DNA from: Bradyrhizobium ottawaense
Lineage (GTDB): Bacteria; Pseudomonadota; Alphaproteobacteria; Rhizobiales; Xanthobacteraceae
NCBI RefSeq assembly: GCF_002278135.3
Contig: NZ_CP029425.2
Span: forward strand, 1,712,001 to 1,776,000
Direction: 5' to 3'
Length of the DNA stretch: 64,000 bases
Part shown: piece after piece, positions 1-7,619 of the stretch
Numbering within the stretch: position 1 is the first letter of the stretch
How the letters are laid out: each line of letters opens with the position of its first letter
Position numbers and translations under genes: made by a program
Notes under the pieces: model-generated
What the model was told of the DNA's origin: nothing
Databases searched by the model: none
The model's input: the letters and a program-made list of their open reading frames with translations, nothing else

Positions 1-138
1 CGCGAGCGTCTTCAGCCCGGCCTCGTCGCGGTCGGCCAGCGCGAGATCGCAGCCGCGCTGCGCAAGCTCGATCGCCAGCGCCCGGCCGATGCCGCTGGCG
101 GCTCCCGTGATGGCGGCGGCGCCGCGAATCGTGGTCAT
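1..138 (-). CDS. SDR family oxidoreductase, N-terminal part (gene runs off the left edge)
   Basis: The first 46 codons of a minus-strand gene are present. They encode the start of a Rossmann fold with the glycine-rich motif TGAASGIG at residues 11-18, the cofactor loop of classical short-chain dehydrogenases. An acidic LADRD follows at the end of the second strand, which in this family usually favours NAD(H) over NADP(H). The ATG is the complement of 136-138. The catalytic Ser-Tyr-Lys lies outside the window, so the substrate cannot be inferred. Confidence 0.85.
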   Translation of the reverse strand, partial: MTTIRGAAAITGAASGIGRALAIELAQRGCDLALADRDEAGLKTLA

Positions 139-258
139 GATGTTCCCCGTCAACCCCTGATGCGGGAACTATGCTTGACATTTTTTCAGAATGGAACCGA
201 ACCGCAGCCGAGTTGGCTCCTTAACTTACGTTACGCGAGCAAGCATTGGGAGACGCCG

Positions 259-633
259 ATGGGACAAGCACAACCATTTCGCGCGACTGCGCTGATCGTC
301 GAGGACGACGTCATGCAGCGGGAGATGCTGAGCCTGCTGCTGGAGGAGAGCGGCTACCAGGTCATCCAGTGCGAGAGCGCCGAGGCCGCCGAGCGCGTCC
401 TCGACAAGAGCGCCGGCGCGCTCTGCCTGATGATGACCGACGTCCAGCTCGCGGGGCGCATGACCGGCGTCGAACTCGCGCACGTCGCCAAGGACCGCAA
501 TCCCAAGCTCGACGTCGTCGTCACCTCCGGCCGTCCGTTGAGGCAGCCCTTGCCCGACGGCGCAAAGTTCTGGGCCAAACCCTGGGCGCCACTCGACGTG
601 CTGCGCGAAGCCGAGCTCGCGCAACTGGCCTGA
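259..633 (+). CDS. Stand-alone response regulator receiver protein
   Basis: A 124-residue single-domain receiver. LIVEDD at residues 12-17 gives the acidic Mg-binding pair, the phospho-acceptor is Asp61 in MMTDVQ, the switch Ser/Thr lies in VVVTSG, and the conserved Lys lies in AKPW (usually KPF). There is no output domain, so it probably acts by protein-protein contact or as a phosphate sink, like other short rhizobial receivers. The ATG at 259 places the domain immediately after the start; the frame is open upstream to 160, but those codons do not look like protein. No histidine kinase is adjacent, so its partner is unknown. Confidence 0.85.
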   Translation: MGQAQPFRATALIVEDDVMQREMLSLLLEESGYQVIQCESAEAAERVLDKSAGALCLMMTDVQLAGRMTGVELAHVAKDRNPKLDVVVTSGRPLRQPLPDGAKFWAKPWAPLDVLREAELAQLA

Positions 634-655
634 GCGAAGGTTTCACTATCAAATC

Positions 656-812
656 CGTCATCCTGAGGCGCGAGTGATGGGGCGCTCAGCGCCCCATCGG
701 GAGCCTCGAAGGATGCACGGCCGAGATGCAGCCGGGCCGTCGCCCTTCGAGGCTCGCCGAAGAGGCGAGCACCTCCAGCGACAACGGCTCCGCCGTTGCG
801 CGGGGGTGATGG
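656..812. repeat. Palindromic intergenic element (REP-like)
   Basis: The stretch is almost entirely self-complementary. GATGGGGCGC and GCGCCCCATC (676-698) flank a 3-nt loop. GAGCCTCGAAGGATG pairs imperfectly with GCCCTTCGAGGCTC further on, and AACGGCTCCGCCGTT closes the element. The same building blocks recur elsewhere here (1531-1666, 37140-37183, 56441-56485). I see no gene in 634-875. Confidence 0.7.
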
Positions 813-875
813 ATGAGAACCTGAAGGCCCAAGGCCCGACTTTCCCGCCGTGATGCCGGGTGATAGCGTCGGCCC

Positions 876-1487
876 ATGTCCTGGTCCTTCCTGCTCACCT
901 CGCTCATCGTCGTCGCTTCCCCCGGCACCGGCGTGCTCTACACGCTGGCTGCGGCGCTGACGCGCGGCTCGCGCGCCAGCCTCGCCGCCGCCTTCGGCTG
1001 CACGCTCGGGATCGTGCCGCACATGATGGCGGCGATGCTCGGGCTCGCCGCCGTGCTCCACACCAGCGCGCTCGCCTTTGCCGCGCTGAAATGGGGCGGG
1101 GTGCTCTATCTGCTCTACATGTCCTGGCAAGCGCTGCGCGAACAAGGTGCGCTGGCGGTCGAGGGCGAGATCCGCGAGCGTTCGGTCGGCCGTGTGATCG
1201 TCACCGGCTTTCTGATCAACATCCTCAATCCGAAGCTGTCGATCTTCTTCCTCGCCTTCCTGCCGCAGTTCATCGCCGCGGACGAAGCCCATGTGCTGGC
1301 GCGCATGCTGGAGTTGAGCGGCGCCTTCATGGCGATGACCCTTGCGGTGTTCGTGGTCTACGGCCTCTGCGCCGCCTCGGTGCGCGAGCACGTCATCTCC
1401 CGCCCGCGCATCATGGCCTGGCTGCGCCGCAGCTTCGCCGCCGGTTTCGCCGCGCTCGGCGCCAAGCTGGCGTTCGCGGAACGGTAG
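876..1487 (+). CDS. LysE/RhtB family amino-acid exporter
   Basis: A 203-residue, strongly hydrophobic protein with five to six predicted membrane spans and the typical family length. The N-terminus has the family feature ASPGTGVLYTL (the equivalent of the common PGP motif), and a central GFLINILNPKLSIFFLAFLPQ stretch carries the conserved NPK. Members export amino acids or related metabolites such as homoserine lactone; the substrate here cannot be predicted. The ATG at 876 begins directly with the first membrane segment. It is monocistronic, flanked by repeats on both sides. Confidence 0.88.
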   Translation: MSWSFLLTSLIVVASPGTGVLYTLAAALTRGSRASLAAAFGCTLGIVPHMMAAMLGLAAVLHTSALAFAALKWGGVLYLLYMSWQALREQGALAVEGEIRERSVGRVIVTGFLINILNPKLSIFFLAFLPQFIAADEAHVLARMLELSGAFMAMTLAVFVVYGLCAASVREHVISRPRIMAWLRRSFAAGFAALGAKLAFAER

Positions 1488-1530
1488 GCTCTTCTTCCGG
1501 TCGCTCGTGGCTAGGCATTTGCACTTGCCG

Positions 1531-1666
1531 CCATCCTTCGAGACGCCCGCTTTAGGCGGGCTCCTCAGGATGAGGGCGGGGTGCGTAGCGGCTGCTTCAA
1601 CGGGCACAGTGCCGCTTAGCCTCATCCTGAGGAGACCGCCGGAGGCGGTCGTCTCGAAGGACGAGG
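1531..1666. repeat. Palindromic intergenic repeat, two inverted halves
   Basis: CCATCCTTCGAGACGC...CTCCTCAGGATGAGG is followed about 60 nt later by its inverse CCTCATCCTGAGGAG...GTCTCGAAGGACGAGG. Each half also contains its own GC-rich hairpin (CCCGCTTTAGGCGGG and CCGCCGGAGGCGG). A single half-element of the same family lies at 37140-37183. This fits a REP/BIME-type extragenic repeat rather than a gene. Confidence 0.75.
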
Positions 1667-1730
1667 CGTGCGTTCAGGTGCAGCCGCTATAGGCCATTGC
1701 TCGGTCGTACGATTGAGAGAGCAAGCCAAT

Positions 1731-1753
1731 AAAAAAGCGGGCCTCGCGCCCGC
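1731..1753 (-). terminator. Rho-independent terminator of the Lys-rich microprotein gene
   Basis: Read on the minus strand, a perfect stem GCGGGC-GCGAG-GCCCGC is followed directly by six T. It lies about 70 nt past the stop codon of the gene at 1824-1892 and downstream of a second hairpin (CCCGGGTGGAG/CTCCGCCCGGG, 1787-1815). Nothing else on the minus strand nearby needs a terminator. Confidence 0.75.
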
Positions 1754-1823
1754 CGCCTTCAAACTCTCTACCCGAAGCCCGGGCGGAGCGAGGCTCCACC
1801 CGGGCAAAGAAACAGAAGCCTCG

Positions 1824-1892
1824 TTACTTCTTCTTCGCCTTCTTGGCCTTCTTCGCCTTCTTCTTCGTCGCCTTCTTCGCTTTCTTAGCCAT
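1824..1892 (-). CDS. Lysine/alanine-rich 22-residue microprotein, histone-tail-like
   Basis: The product consists only of Met, Lys, Ala and one Thr, starting MAKKAKKATKKK and continuing with AKK repeats to a TAA stop. It is about 70% Lys. Composition and period resemble the C-terminal tails of histone-H1-like bacterial proteins, so binding to DNA or RNA is a reasonable inference, not shown. Evidence that it is a real gene: a Shine-Dalgarno AAGAGGA just upstream of the ATG (complement of 1890-1892), and a strong terminator at 1731-1753. It has no other domain and is not the end of a larger frame. A near-repetitive codon run (AAG AAG GCG) encodes it. Confidence 0.65.
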   Translation of the reverse strand: MAKKAKKATKKKAKKAKKAKKK

Positions 1893-2297
1893 AGGATCCT
1901 CTTAAGGGTTAATGGTGGAACGCGACACGAGGGATGCTCGGCGGAGGGCCAGCCTCGCAACATCCTCGACGACAAACTCAGCAGATTCGCGGGTCTCTGC
2001 CCCGCGCTGTCACATCCGTGTCATCGCGTTATCCACAGCTCAGATGCATTTTCGGGTGATTTTGGTGCGCGAATCCGCATCGCGGCGTCGAAGCCGCGTC
2101 GTCGCCGACATCCCTAACGATCCGACAACGAAGCGGCGCCGTTCATGAATCCAAAACCAAAGGCGCGTTTTGCCGGATCGCGGTGAGACTCCATTAAGCG
2201 CGAGGGCCGCATTCTTCTCCGCAAGAAAACGGGGATGGGTCATGGACGGACGGCTGCCAGGGACGGGGGGCGCGACGCTGCGCATGCCGCACGCGTC
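1893..2297. other. Intergenic region without a supported gene
   Basis: This stretch separates the microprotein from the diguanylate cyclase and presumably carries both promoters. I see no convincing -35/-10 pair, repeat or RNA gene. Short open frames here lack protein-like composition. Confidence 0.5.
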
Positions 2298-3509
2298 ATG
2301 CTGAACGTACCGACGCTCTGGACCGTCTTCGTCGTCAACTTCCTGGCGCTCGGCGTGATCTGGGCCTACGTGACGCGCTCCTATCCGAAATTCGCCGCCG
2401 CGCGGTTCTGGATGGCATCGTCCTTCGTCGGCGCGATCGGGGCGATGACGGCCCTGGTCCGCCTGTTCGTCGCCTCTCCCCTCCCGCTTCTGCTCGGCGC
2501 GGCCGGCGTCATCGCCGCGAGCTGCCTCGCCGCGATGGGCATTGAGCGCTTCTATGGCCGGCCGGTCTCTTGGCGCCTCATGACGGCTACGGGAGGCCTG
2601 AGCCTTGCCGGCGTCGTGGTCTTCATGGTCGGCTTCGAGCACATGCAACTGCGCATGCTCAGCTACACGCTCGGTCAGGCCCTGCCGCTGGTGCTGGCGC
2701 TGCGCCTGCTGCTGTCGCCGCCGGAAGGGCGCGTCAGCCCGGGCGCGCGGCTGTCCGGCATCGTCATCCTCACCATCATCGCGATCCTCATTGCCCGCAC
2801 GATCGGCAATCTGCTCGGACACGATCTGTCGGCGAAGGCCGGCGGCCAGACCCATGCCGTCATGGTGCTGGGGCTGCTGTTCCTGTCGATGACGCTCAAT
2901 TTCGGCTTCCTGCTGATGGCGATGGACCGGCTGCGCGGCGAGGTCGCCGATCTCGCGCTGCTCGACGATCTCACAGGCGTCGCCAACCGGCGGCATCTGC
3001 TGCAGCGCCTGACCGAGGAATGCGCCCGCTCGGAGCGTAGCGGCGCGCCGTTCTCGCTGCTGGTGATCGATCTCGACGGCTTCAAGACCATCAACGACAC
3101 CCACGGCCATGCCGCCGGCGATGCCTGCCTGCAGCACTTCACACTGATGGCGCAGACGCGGCTCCGGCCCGGCGACATGCTGGCCCGCACCGGCGGCGAC
3201 GAGTTCTGCGTCGTGCTGCCGTCCTCGTCCTTGCGCGAGGCCGCCGCGATCGCCCGCCGCGTGCTCGAGGTCTGCCGTCAGGATGCCGAGGCCTGCACCG
3301 GCAGCGAGATCCCGATCGCGATCTCGATCGGCGTCGCGCAGTGGGATCGCGGCGTCGGCGAATTCCCGGATCGCCTGATGGCCAATGCCGACCACGCCCT
3401 CTATGCCGCCAAGAAGAACGGCAAGAACGATTTTGCCGTCTACGATCCGTCGCCGCCGCTCTCGCCTGAGCCGATCGGCCGGGGCGAGGCCGCGCGCCAT
3501 TTCGCCTGA
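2298..3509 (+). CDS. Membrane-bound diguanylate cyclase (GGDEF)
   Basis: A 403-residue protein that would make cyclic di-GMP from GTP at the inner membrane. Residues 1 to about 210 form six or so hydrophobic helices without a recognisable sensory fold. The catalytic domain follows from DDLTGVANRRHL, with GGDEF at residues 299-303. An RPGD I-site lies five residues before it, so product inhibition is expected. No EAL domain is present. The ATG at 2298 is chosen because the hydrophobic domain starts there; an in-frame ATG at 2235 would add 21 polar residues of low conservation character. The gene stands alone and is followed after 33 nt by the amidase. Confidence 0.9.
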   Translation: MLNVPTLWTVFVVNFLALGVIWAYVTRSYPKFAAARFWMASSFVGAIGAMTALVRLFVASPLPLLLGAAGVIAASCLAAMGIERFYGRPVSWRLMTATGGLSLAGVVVFMVGFEHMQLRMLSYTLGQALPLVLALRLLLSPPEGRVSPGARLSGIVILTIIAILIARTIGNLLGHDLSAKAGGQTHAVMVLGLLFLSMTLNFGFLLMAMDRLRGEVADLALLDDLTGVANRRHLLQRLTEECARSERSGAPFSLLVIDLDGFKTINDTHGHAAGDACLQHFTLMAQTRLRPGDMLARTGGDEFCVVLPSSSLREAAAIARRVLEVCRQDAEACTGSEIPIAISIGVAQWDRGVGEFPDRLMANADHALYAAKKNGKNDFAVYDPSPPLSPEPIGRGEAARHFA

Positions 3510-3542
3510 GGCCATGCTAGGTTTGGTCTCTGTTGGACCCGC

Positions 3543-4169
3543 ATGATGATCGCTCGCCTGCTCGCGGCCGCCCTCGCCGTTTTCTTTCTGATCGCCCCCG
3601 CCGCTGCCGAGGATGCCGAGCTCGCAAAGCTCGCCCGCGCCTCCGGCACGCCCGATATTCCCGGCCTGAAGATGGTCTGGCTGGCGCCATGGGGTGACGT
3701 CCGGAGCGCAAGACCCTGGCGCAACATCATTGTGCACCAGACCGAAGGGCCGGCGGGGTCGGCGCGCGGCGGCGCGCAAGCGCAAGCGAAGACCCCGACG
3801 CGGCGCGGCGTCACCGTGTGGGTCGAGACCGACGGCACGGTGTATTGGGCGGTCGCGGAAAACCTGGTGCCGACCCATGGCGACGGCGCCAACCGCAACG
3901 ACAACAAGTTCATCGACAACGGCGCGACCTATCGCCAGGTCGTGCGCGACAATTCGATCGGCGTCGAGTTCGCCGGCAATTATCCTGATGTCGCGGCCGG
4001 CCCCACCGAGGCGCAGGTCGCTGCGTGGCAGATCCTCGTGAAGGTGCTGCGCTCGCGCTACGACATCCCGCTCGAACGCGTCTATGCCCACAACTGGATC
4101 GACTACAAGGACGCGCGCTATTGCGAAGGCTGCTGGCTCGCGACCCTGGCGAGGATGTGGGGGGAGTGA
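3543..4169 (+). CDS. Secreted N-acetylmuramoyl-L-alanine amidase-like protein (amidase_2/PGRP fold)
   Basis: A 208-residue protein with a signal peptide (MMIARLLAAALAVFFLIAP, cleavage near AAAEDAE). Zn ligands of the amidase_2 fold are in place: His65 in NIIVHQTEG, His183 in YAHNWID and Cys194 in RYCEG. The enzyme would cleave the MurNAc-L-Ala bond of peptidoglycan in the periplasm. The insertion after the first His (GGAQAQAKTPTRRG) is unlike the shorter AmpD form. The likely role is wall turnover; no lysis or secretion partner is adjacent. Confidence 0.8.
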   Translation: MMIARLLAAALAVFFLIAPAAAEDAELAKLARASGTPDIPGLKMVWLAPWGDVRSARPWRNIIVHQTEGPAGSARGGAQAQAKTPTRRGVTVWVETDGTVYWAVAENLVPTHGDGANRNDNKFIDNGATYRQVVRDNSIGVEFAGNYPDVAAGPTEAQVAAWQILVKVLRSRYDIPLERVYAHNWIDYKDARYCEGCWLATLARMWGE

Positions 4170-4177
4170 CGGAGGCG

Positions 4178-4519
4178 TCACACCGCCTGCGCCATCCAGC
4201 CGAAGAACCGTCGCATCAATCCCGGCCGCTCCGGCAATTCGGGCGGTCCATCTGCCGCCAGCACGCGTTTGAAGAAGTAATCCAAAAACACCATGTCGTT
4301 CGGCTCGGTGACGGTGAAATTCTCCTCGCCGAAGAACACGCTGTAACTGAAGAAGAACGGACCCATGAGCGGGATGGTCGCTGTGCCCGCATAATCCTTC
4401 GATATCACGAACTCGGACGGCTCCAGCCCGCGCTCGCGCATCGCCTGCTCGACCAGCGGCAGCTTGCGCATGAACTGGGCTGAGAAGCCGCCGACGGTGG
4501 ATTGCAGGATGATCGACAT
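4178..4519 (-). CDS. Conserved hypothetical protein, 113 residues
   Basis: The coding pattern is good and the composition protein-like, but I recognise no family. The sequence has a well-formed alpha/beta character (LPLVEQAMRERGLEPSEFVISKDYAG), a hydrophobic centre (PLMGPFFFSYSVFFGEENF) and a C-terminal LMRRFFGWMAQ helix. There is no signal peptide. The gene is convergent with the amidase (8 nt between stop codons) and downstream of rpoH on the same strand, separated from it by a terminator. Confidence 0.7.
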   Translation of the reverse strand: MSIILQSTVGGFSAQFMRKLPLVEQAMRERGLEPSEFVISKDYAGTATIPLMGPFFFSYSVFFGEENFTVTEPNDMVFLDYFFKRVLAADGPPELPERPGLMRRFFGWMAQAV

Positions 4520-4631
4520 GGTGATCGTCCAATCGATGCTGTCGGTCCGATCATTCTGGGTCGGATGACCGGCGAGGCCGGTTCAAGATGACTGGCCCCG
4601 CGCCTCCGCGAACATGCTGGACATCACACGC

Positions 4632-4656
4632 AAAAAAGCCGGCGTTGCCGCCGGCT
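4632..4656 (-). terminator. rpoH: Rho-independent terminator downstream of rpoH
   Basis: On the minus strand the stem AGCCGGC-GGCAAC-GCCGGCT is followed by a run of six T. It lies about 45 nt past the rpoH stop. The plus strand also has a T-rich tail, so it may act in both directions. Confidence 0.8.
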
Positions 4657-4701
4657 TTCTGTCTTTTCGATCCGCCAATTTCTCGCCGCGGCGAAGCCCG
4701 C

Positions 4702-5601
4702 TTAGTGCGCGGCTTCCAGCGCGGCCTGTTCGGCCCTTGCGATCGTGCCCTTGACCGCGGACTGCACCTTCTCGAAGGCGCGGACCTCGATCTGGCGGAC
4801 GCGCTCGCGCGACACGCCGAACTCGGCAGCGAGGTCTTCCAGCGTCATCGGCTCATCGGCGAGGCGGCGAGCCTCGAAGATGCGGCGTTCGCGCGGGTTG
4901 AGCACGCCCATGGCGCCGTTCAGCGCGTCACGGCGTTCGTCATACTCCTCGTGCTCGGCCAGCATGGCTTCCTGGTTGGGCGTATTGTCGACCAGCCAGT
5001 CCTGCCATTCGCCGGCTTCGCCGTCGTCGCGGATCGGTGCGTTGAGCGACGCGTCGCCACCGAGGCGGCGGTTCATGTCGATCACGTCCTGATCGGTGAC
5101 GCCGAGGCGCTTGGCAATGATCTTCACCTGGTCGGGGCGCAGATCGCCCTCGTCCAGCGCGTTGATCTTGCTCTTCGCCTTGCGCAGGTTGAAGAACAGC
5201 TTCTTCTGGTTCGCGGTGGTGCCCATCTTCACGAGCGACCAGGAACGCAGAATGTACTCTTGAATCGACGCCTTGATCCACCACATGGCGTAGGTGGCGA
5301 GACGGAACCCCTTCTCGGGTTCGAAACGTTTCACCGCCTGCATCAGGCCGACATTGCCTTCCGAGACGACCTCGGAGATCGGCAGGCCGTAGCCGCGATA
5401 GCCCATGGCGATCTTGGCCACGAGCCGGAGATGGCTGGTGACGAGTTGGTGCGCCGCGTCGCGATCGTCATGCTCGCGCCAACGCTTGGCGAGCATGTAT
5501 TCCTGCTGGGGTTCCAGCATCGGGAACTTGCGGATCTCGGCGAGGTAACGGGAAAGGCCGGATTCTCCATTGAGGACCGGCAAAGCAGCGGTACGGGCCA
5601 T
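4702..5601 (-). CDS. rpoH: RNA polymerase heat-shock sigma factor RpoH (sigma-32)
   Basis: A 299-residue sigma-70-family protein directing RNA polymerase to heat-shock promoters. The sequence shows region 1.2/2 (YLAEIRKFPMLEPQQEYMLA, then GNVGLMQAVKRFEPEKGFRL with core-binding and -10 recognition helices) and the RpoH-box-like QKKLFFNLRKAKSK, characteristic of sigma-32. Region 4 is MTLEDLAAEFGVSRERVRQIE, the -35-binding helix-turn-helix. The ATG at 5601 is supported by GGAGGG upstream; the open frame further upstream is not protein-like. Bradyrhizobium species carry several rpoH paralogues and I cannot say which this is. The 217-nt leader contains CCCCATGGGGTATATT, which could include promoter elements, but I could not resolve a clear pair. 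Confidence 0.95.
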   Translation of the reverse strand: MARTAALPVLNGESGLSRYLAEIRKFPMLEPQQEYMLAKRWREHDDRDAAHQLVTSHLRLVAKIAMGYRGYGLPISEVVSEGNVGLMQAVKRFEPEKGFRLATYAMWWIKASIQEYILRSWSLVKMGTTANQKKLFFNLRKAKSKINALDEGDLRPDQVKIIAKRLGVTDQDVIDMNRRLGGDASLNAPIRDDGEAGEWQDWLVDNTPNQEAMLAEHEEYDERRDALNGAMGVLNPRERRIFEARRLADEPMTLEDLAAEFGVSRERVRQIEVRAFEKVQSAVKGTIARAEQAALEAAH

Positions 5602-5818
5602 ACTGAAGCCCTCCAAAGGTTCAGGCCCCCGATAGCGGCGGGCCAGGCAGACGACCGCTGTGTTAAAGCCGGCCGTAGCTGCGATGTTCCGTTGGTCATT
5701 TCCAACGCACGCGCAATATACCCCATGGGGGGCCAAAAAGGGAAGGATTGCTGACGTCACGACCCCGTGTGGCAGCTATAACTTTTTGTAATGTAACGCT
5801 TTTCTTAAAGGGCCTGCG

Positions 5819-6826
5819 TCATACCGCCGCTTTCAGGGAGCCTTGGAGGAGAAGCAAATCCTCCGGCAAAGCCGCCTCCCAGTGGAGTAATTCTCCGGTC
5901 CTCGGGTGCTCCAATACCAGCAAATACGCATGCAGGGCCTGCCGCCCAAGCGCGGTCAGCGCGACCTGCGACTCGGGACCGAGCTGGTTCGCCTTGGTCT
6001 TGAAATGCGGGCCATAGACCGCATCGCCCATCAGGGGATGACCGATATGGGCGAGGTGGACGCGGATCTGGTGGGTGCGCCCGGTCTCGAGCTCGCAGGC
6101 CAGCAGCGTCGCGATCGGCTTGCCGTCGCGCCCGTTAAAACTTTCCAGGATCTCCCAATGCGTCACCGCCTCGCGGCCGCCCTGGCGCACCGCCATCTTC
6201 TCGCGCGCATGCGGATGGCGGTCGATCGGCGCGTCGACGGTGCCGCGATGGCGGCCAGGGACGCCCCAGGCAAAGGCCATGTAGCCGCGGCGCATCGCAC
6301 CGGTGCGGCCGTGGTCGGCGAATTGCGCGGTCAGCGAGGCATGGGCGAGGTCGTTCTTGGCGACCACCATCAGCCCCGTCGTGTCCTTGTCGAGCCGGTG
6401 CACGATGCCGGGCCGGCGCACCCCGCCGATGCCCGACAGCGAAGAGCCGCAATGGGCGATCAGCGCGTTCACCAGCGTGCCGGTCTCGTGGCCGGCCGCG
6501 GGGTGCACGACCAGGCCCTTCGGCTTGTTGATGACGATGATATCGTCGTCCTCGAACACGATATCGAGGGCGATATCCTCCCCCTTCGGCTCCGGTGGGG
6601 CCGCTTCCGGCACGTCGATTATGATCGTATCCCCGGATGTGACGTGATAAGCGGGGTCGCGGACCGCGGAGGCCTTCAGGCTCACCGCGCCCGCCAGGAT
6701 CAGGGCTTTCAGCCTCGATCGCGACAGGTCGGTGAGGTGGGCCGCCAGCACGCGGTCGAGCCGGGTCGAGCCCTCGTTGCCGGCGACGACAACCTCCAAC
6801 CTTTGCGCAGAGCCAGAATTTTCCAT
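5819..6826 (-). CDS. rluD: RluA/RluD family 23S rRNA pseudouridine synthase
   Basis: A 335-residue enzyme that isomerises uridine in large-subunit rRNA. An N-terminal S4 RNA-binding domain (TRLDRVLAAHLTDLSRSRLK, residues ~20-50) precedes the synthase domain with GIVHRLDKDTTGLMVVAK, where the Asp of HRLD is the catalytic residue. The family motif GRTHQIRVHLAHIGHPLMGD follows near residue 245. Length and order match RluD rather than the shorter RluB or RsuA forms, but the exact target sites are inferred. It is upstream of rpoH on the same strand with 217 nt between. Its ATG overlaps the ATG of the divergent gene at 6825. Confidence 0.9.
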   Translation of the reverse strand: MENSGSAQRLEVVVAGNEGSTRLDRVLAAHLTDLSRSRLKALILAGAVSLKASAVRDPAYHVTSGDTIIIDVPEAAPPEPKGEDIALDIVFEDDDIIVINKPKGLVVHPAAGHETGTLVNALIAHCGSSLSGIGGVRRPGIVHRLDKDTTGLMVVAKNDLAHASLTAQFADHGRTGAMRRGYMAFAWGVPGRHRGTVDAPIDRHPHAREKMAVRQGGREAVTHWEILESFNGRDGKPIATLLACELETGRTHQIRVHLAHIGHPLMGDAVYGPHFKTKANQLGPESQVALTALGRQALHAYLLVLEHPRTGELLHWEAALPEDLLLLQGSLKAAV

Positions 6827-7169
6827 GACGACGACTGATACCGCTGTTCCCGAACCGAGCCCCGAGCAGGCCGCGCTGTTCGCGCGGGTGCGGCGGATGA
6901 TGCTGATCGCGGGGTTGACCACGGCGCTGGCGATCTGCGCCGTGCTGATCGCGGTGGGCTACCGCCTTTTCAAGTCCGAGGGAAGGGCGGCCGAGGCGGC
7001 CAGTGACGTCACCGCCATCCTGCCGAAGGGCGCCAAAATCGTCTCGACCGGCCTCGCCGGCGACCGCCTCGTTGTCAGCCTGGATGTCGGCGGTGTCATC
7101 GAGATCCGCACCTTCGACGCCCATACCCTCAAGCCGGCCGGACGGCTGAAATTCGCCAATGAGCCGTAA
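6825..7169 (+). CDS. Small single-span membrane protein, conserved beside rluD
   Basis: A 114-residue protein with a short Pro/Glu-rich cytoplasmic leader, one membrane helix (about residues 26-45, LIAGLTTALAICAVLIAVGY), and a C-terminal domain of about 65 residues predicted as beta-strands (IVSTGLAGDRLVVSLDVGG). I believe rhizobial rluD genes are commonly accompanied by such a protein (possibly the family called DUF6476), but I cannot check this. The start codon shares two bases with the divergent rluD start, so the two genes' leaders overlap completely. Confidence 0.75.
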   Translation: MTTTDTAVPEPSPEQAALFARVRRMMLIAGLTTALAICAVLIAVGYRLFKSEGRAAEAASDVTAILPKGAKIVSTGLAGDRLVVSLDVGGVIEIRTFDAHTLKPAGRLKFANEP

Positions 7170-7226
7170 AAGGCTCCTCGGGGTCCTTGCGGCGGACAAA
7201 TTTCGAGGCTATTGGCTAGCCCTCAC

Positions 7227-7301
7227 GCTCCCTTCGTCTAGCGGTTAGGACGCGGCCCTCTCAAGGCTGAAACAGGGGTTCGATTCCCCTAGGGAGCGCC
7301 A
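7227..7301 (+). tRNA. tRNA-Glu (anticodon CTC)
   Basis: Cloverleaf read directly: acceptor stem GCTCCCT (7227-7233) pairs with AGGGAGC (7291-7297), discriminator G and encoded CCA at 7299-7301. The anticodon stem CGGCC/GGCTG encloses the loop CTCTCAA with anticodon CTC at 7260-7262, reading GAG. The T arm CAGGGGTTCGATTCCCCT is canonical. Confidence 0.97.
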
Positions 7302-7619
7302 AATCCGCGATATTCCTCGACTTTTTGCTGCGCCCCCATCCGACGGCGGCCCCGTCCGGCCGCGCGATCCCGCTTGGTCATAGGTTGCGCGCCGCAGCGT
7401 CGACGCTGATGCTGATGAAGCGATCGAGTGGACCCGCCCTCACATTCACTCCGGCGCAAAGTAAGCCACATCGCGCCGTCGCTTCCGTGCCGCGCGATGG
7501 TTGCATGACGAGGCGCGCGGCTCGGGCTCCGCTCGACGCCTGTTTGAGCGGCGATCGCGAGAAGAGCCCTGGCCGTAAGCCCTGGCCGTAAGCCTTGGCC
7601 GTGAGTCCTGGCCGCAAGT
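7302..7619. other. Non-coding stretch with a 13-bp tandem repeat
   Basis: No gene is supported here. Positions 7564-7615 hold four head-to-tail copies of a 13-bp unit (consensus GAGCCCTGGCCGT, with one to three substitutions per copy), ending just before the CBS gene's stop codon. Weak open frames on the minus strand across the repeat have no recognisable homology. Confidence 0.6.

Noticed and set aside
2040..4532. A long minus-strand open frame (~830 codons) across the GGDEF and amidase genes
   Set aside because: It runs antisense to two genes with clear domains and is His/Arg/Asp/Gly-rich, the usual artefact of high-GC DNA.
5602..5818. Sigma-32 promoter or RNA thermometer upstream of rpoH
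   Set aside because: A CCCCAT element is present but no CTTGAA partner at the right distance, and I could not fold a convincing ROSE-type hairpin near the start.
7227..7301. tRNA-Glu as attachment site of an island
   Set aside because: I found no repeat of the tRNA 3' end downstream and no integrase gene.
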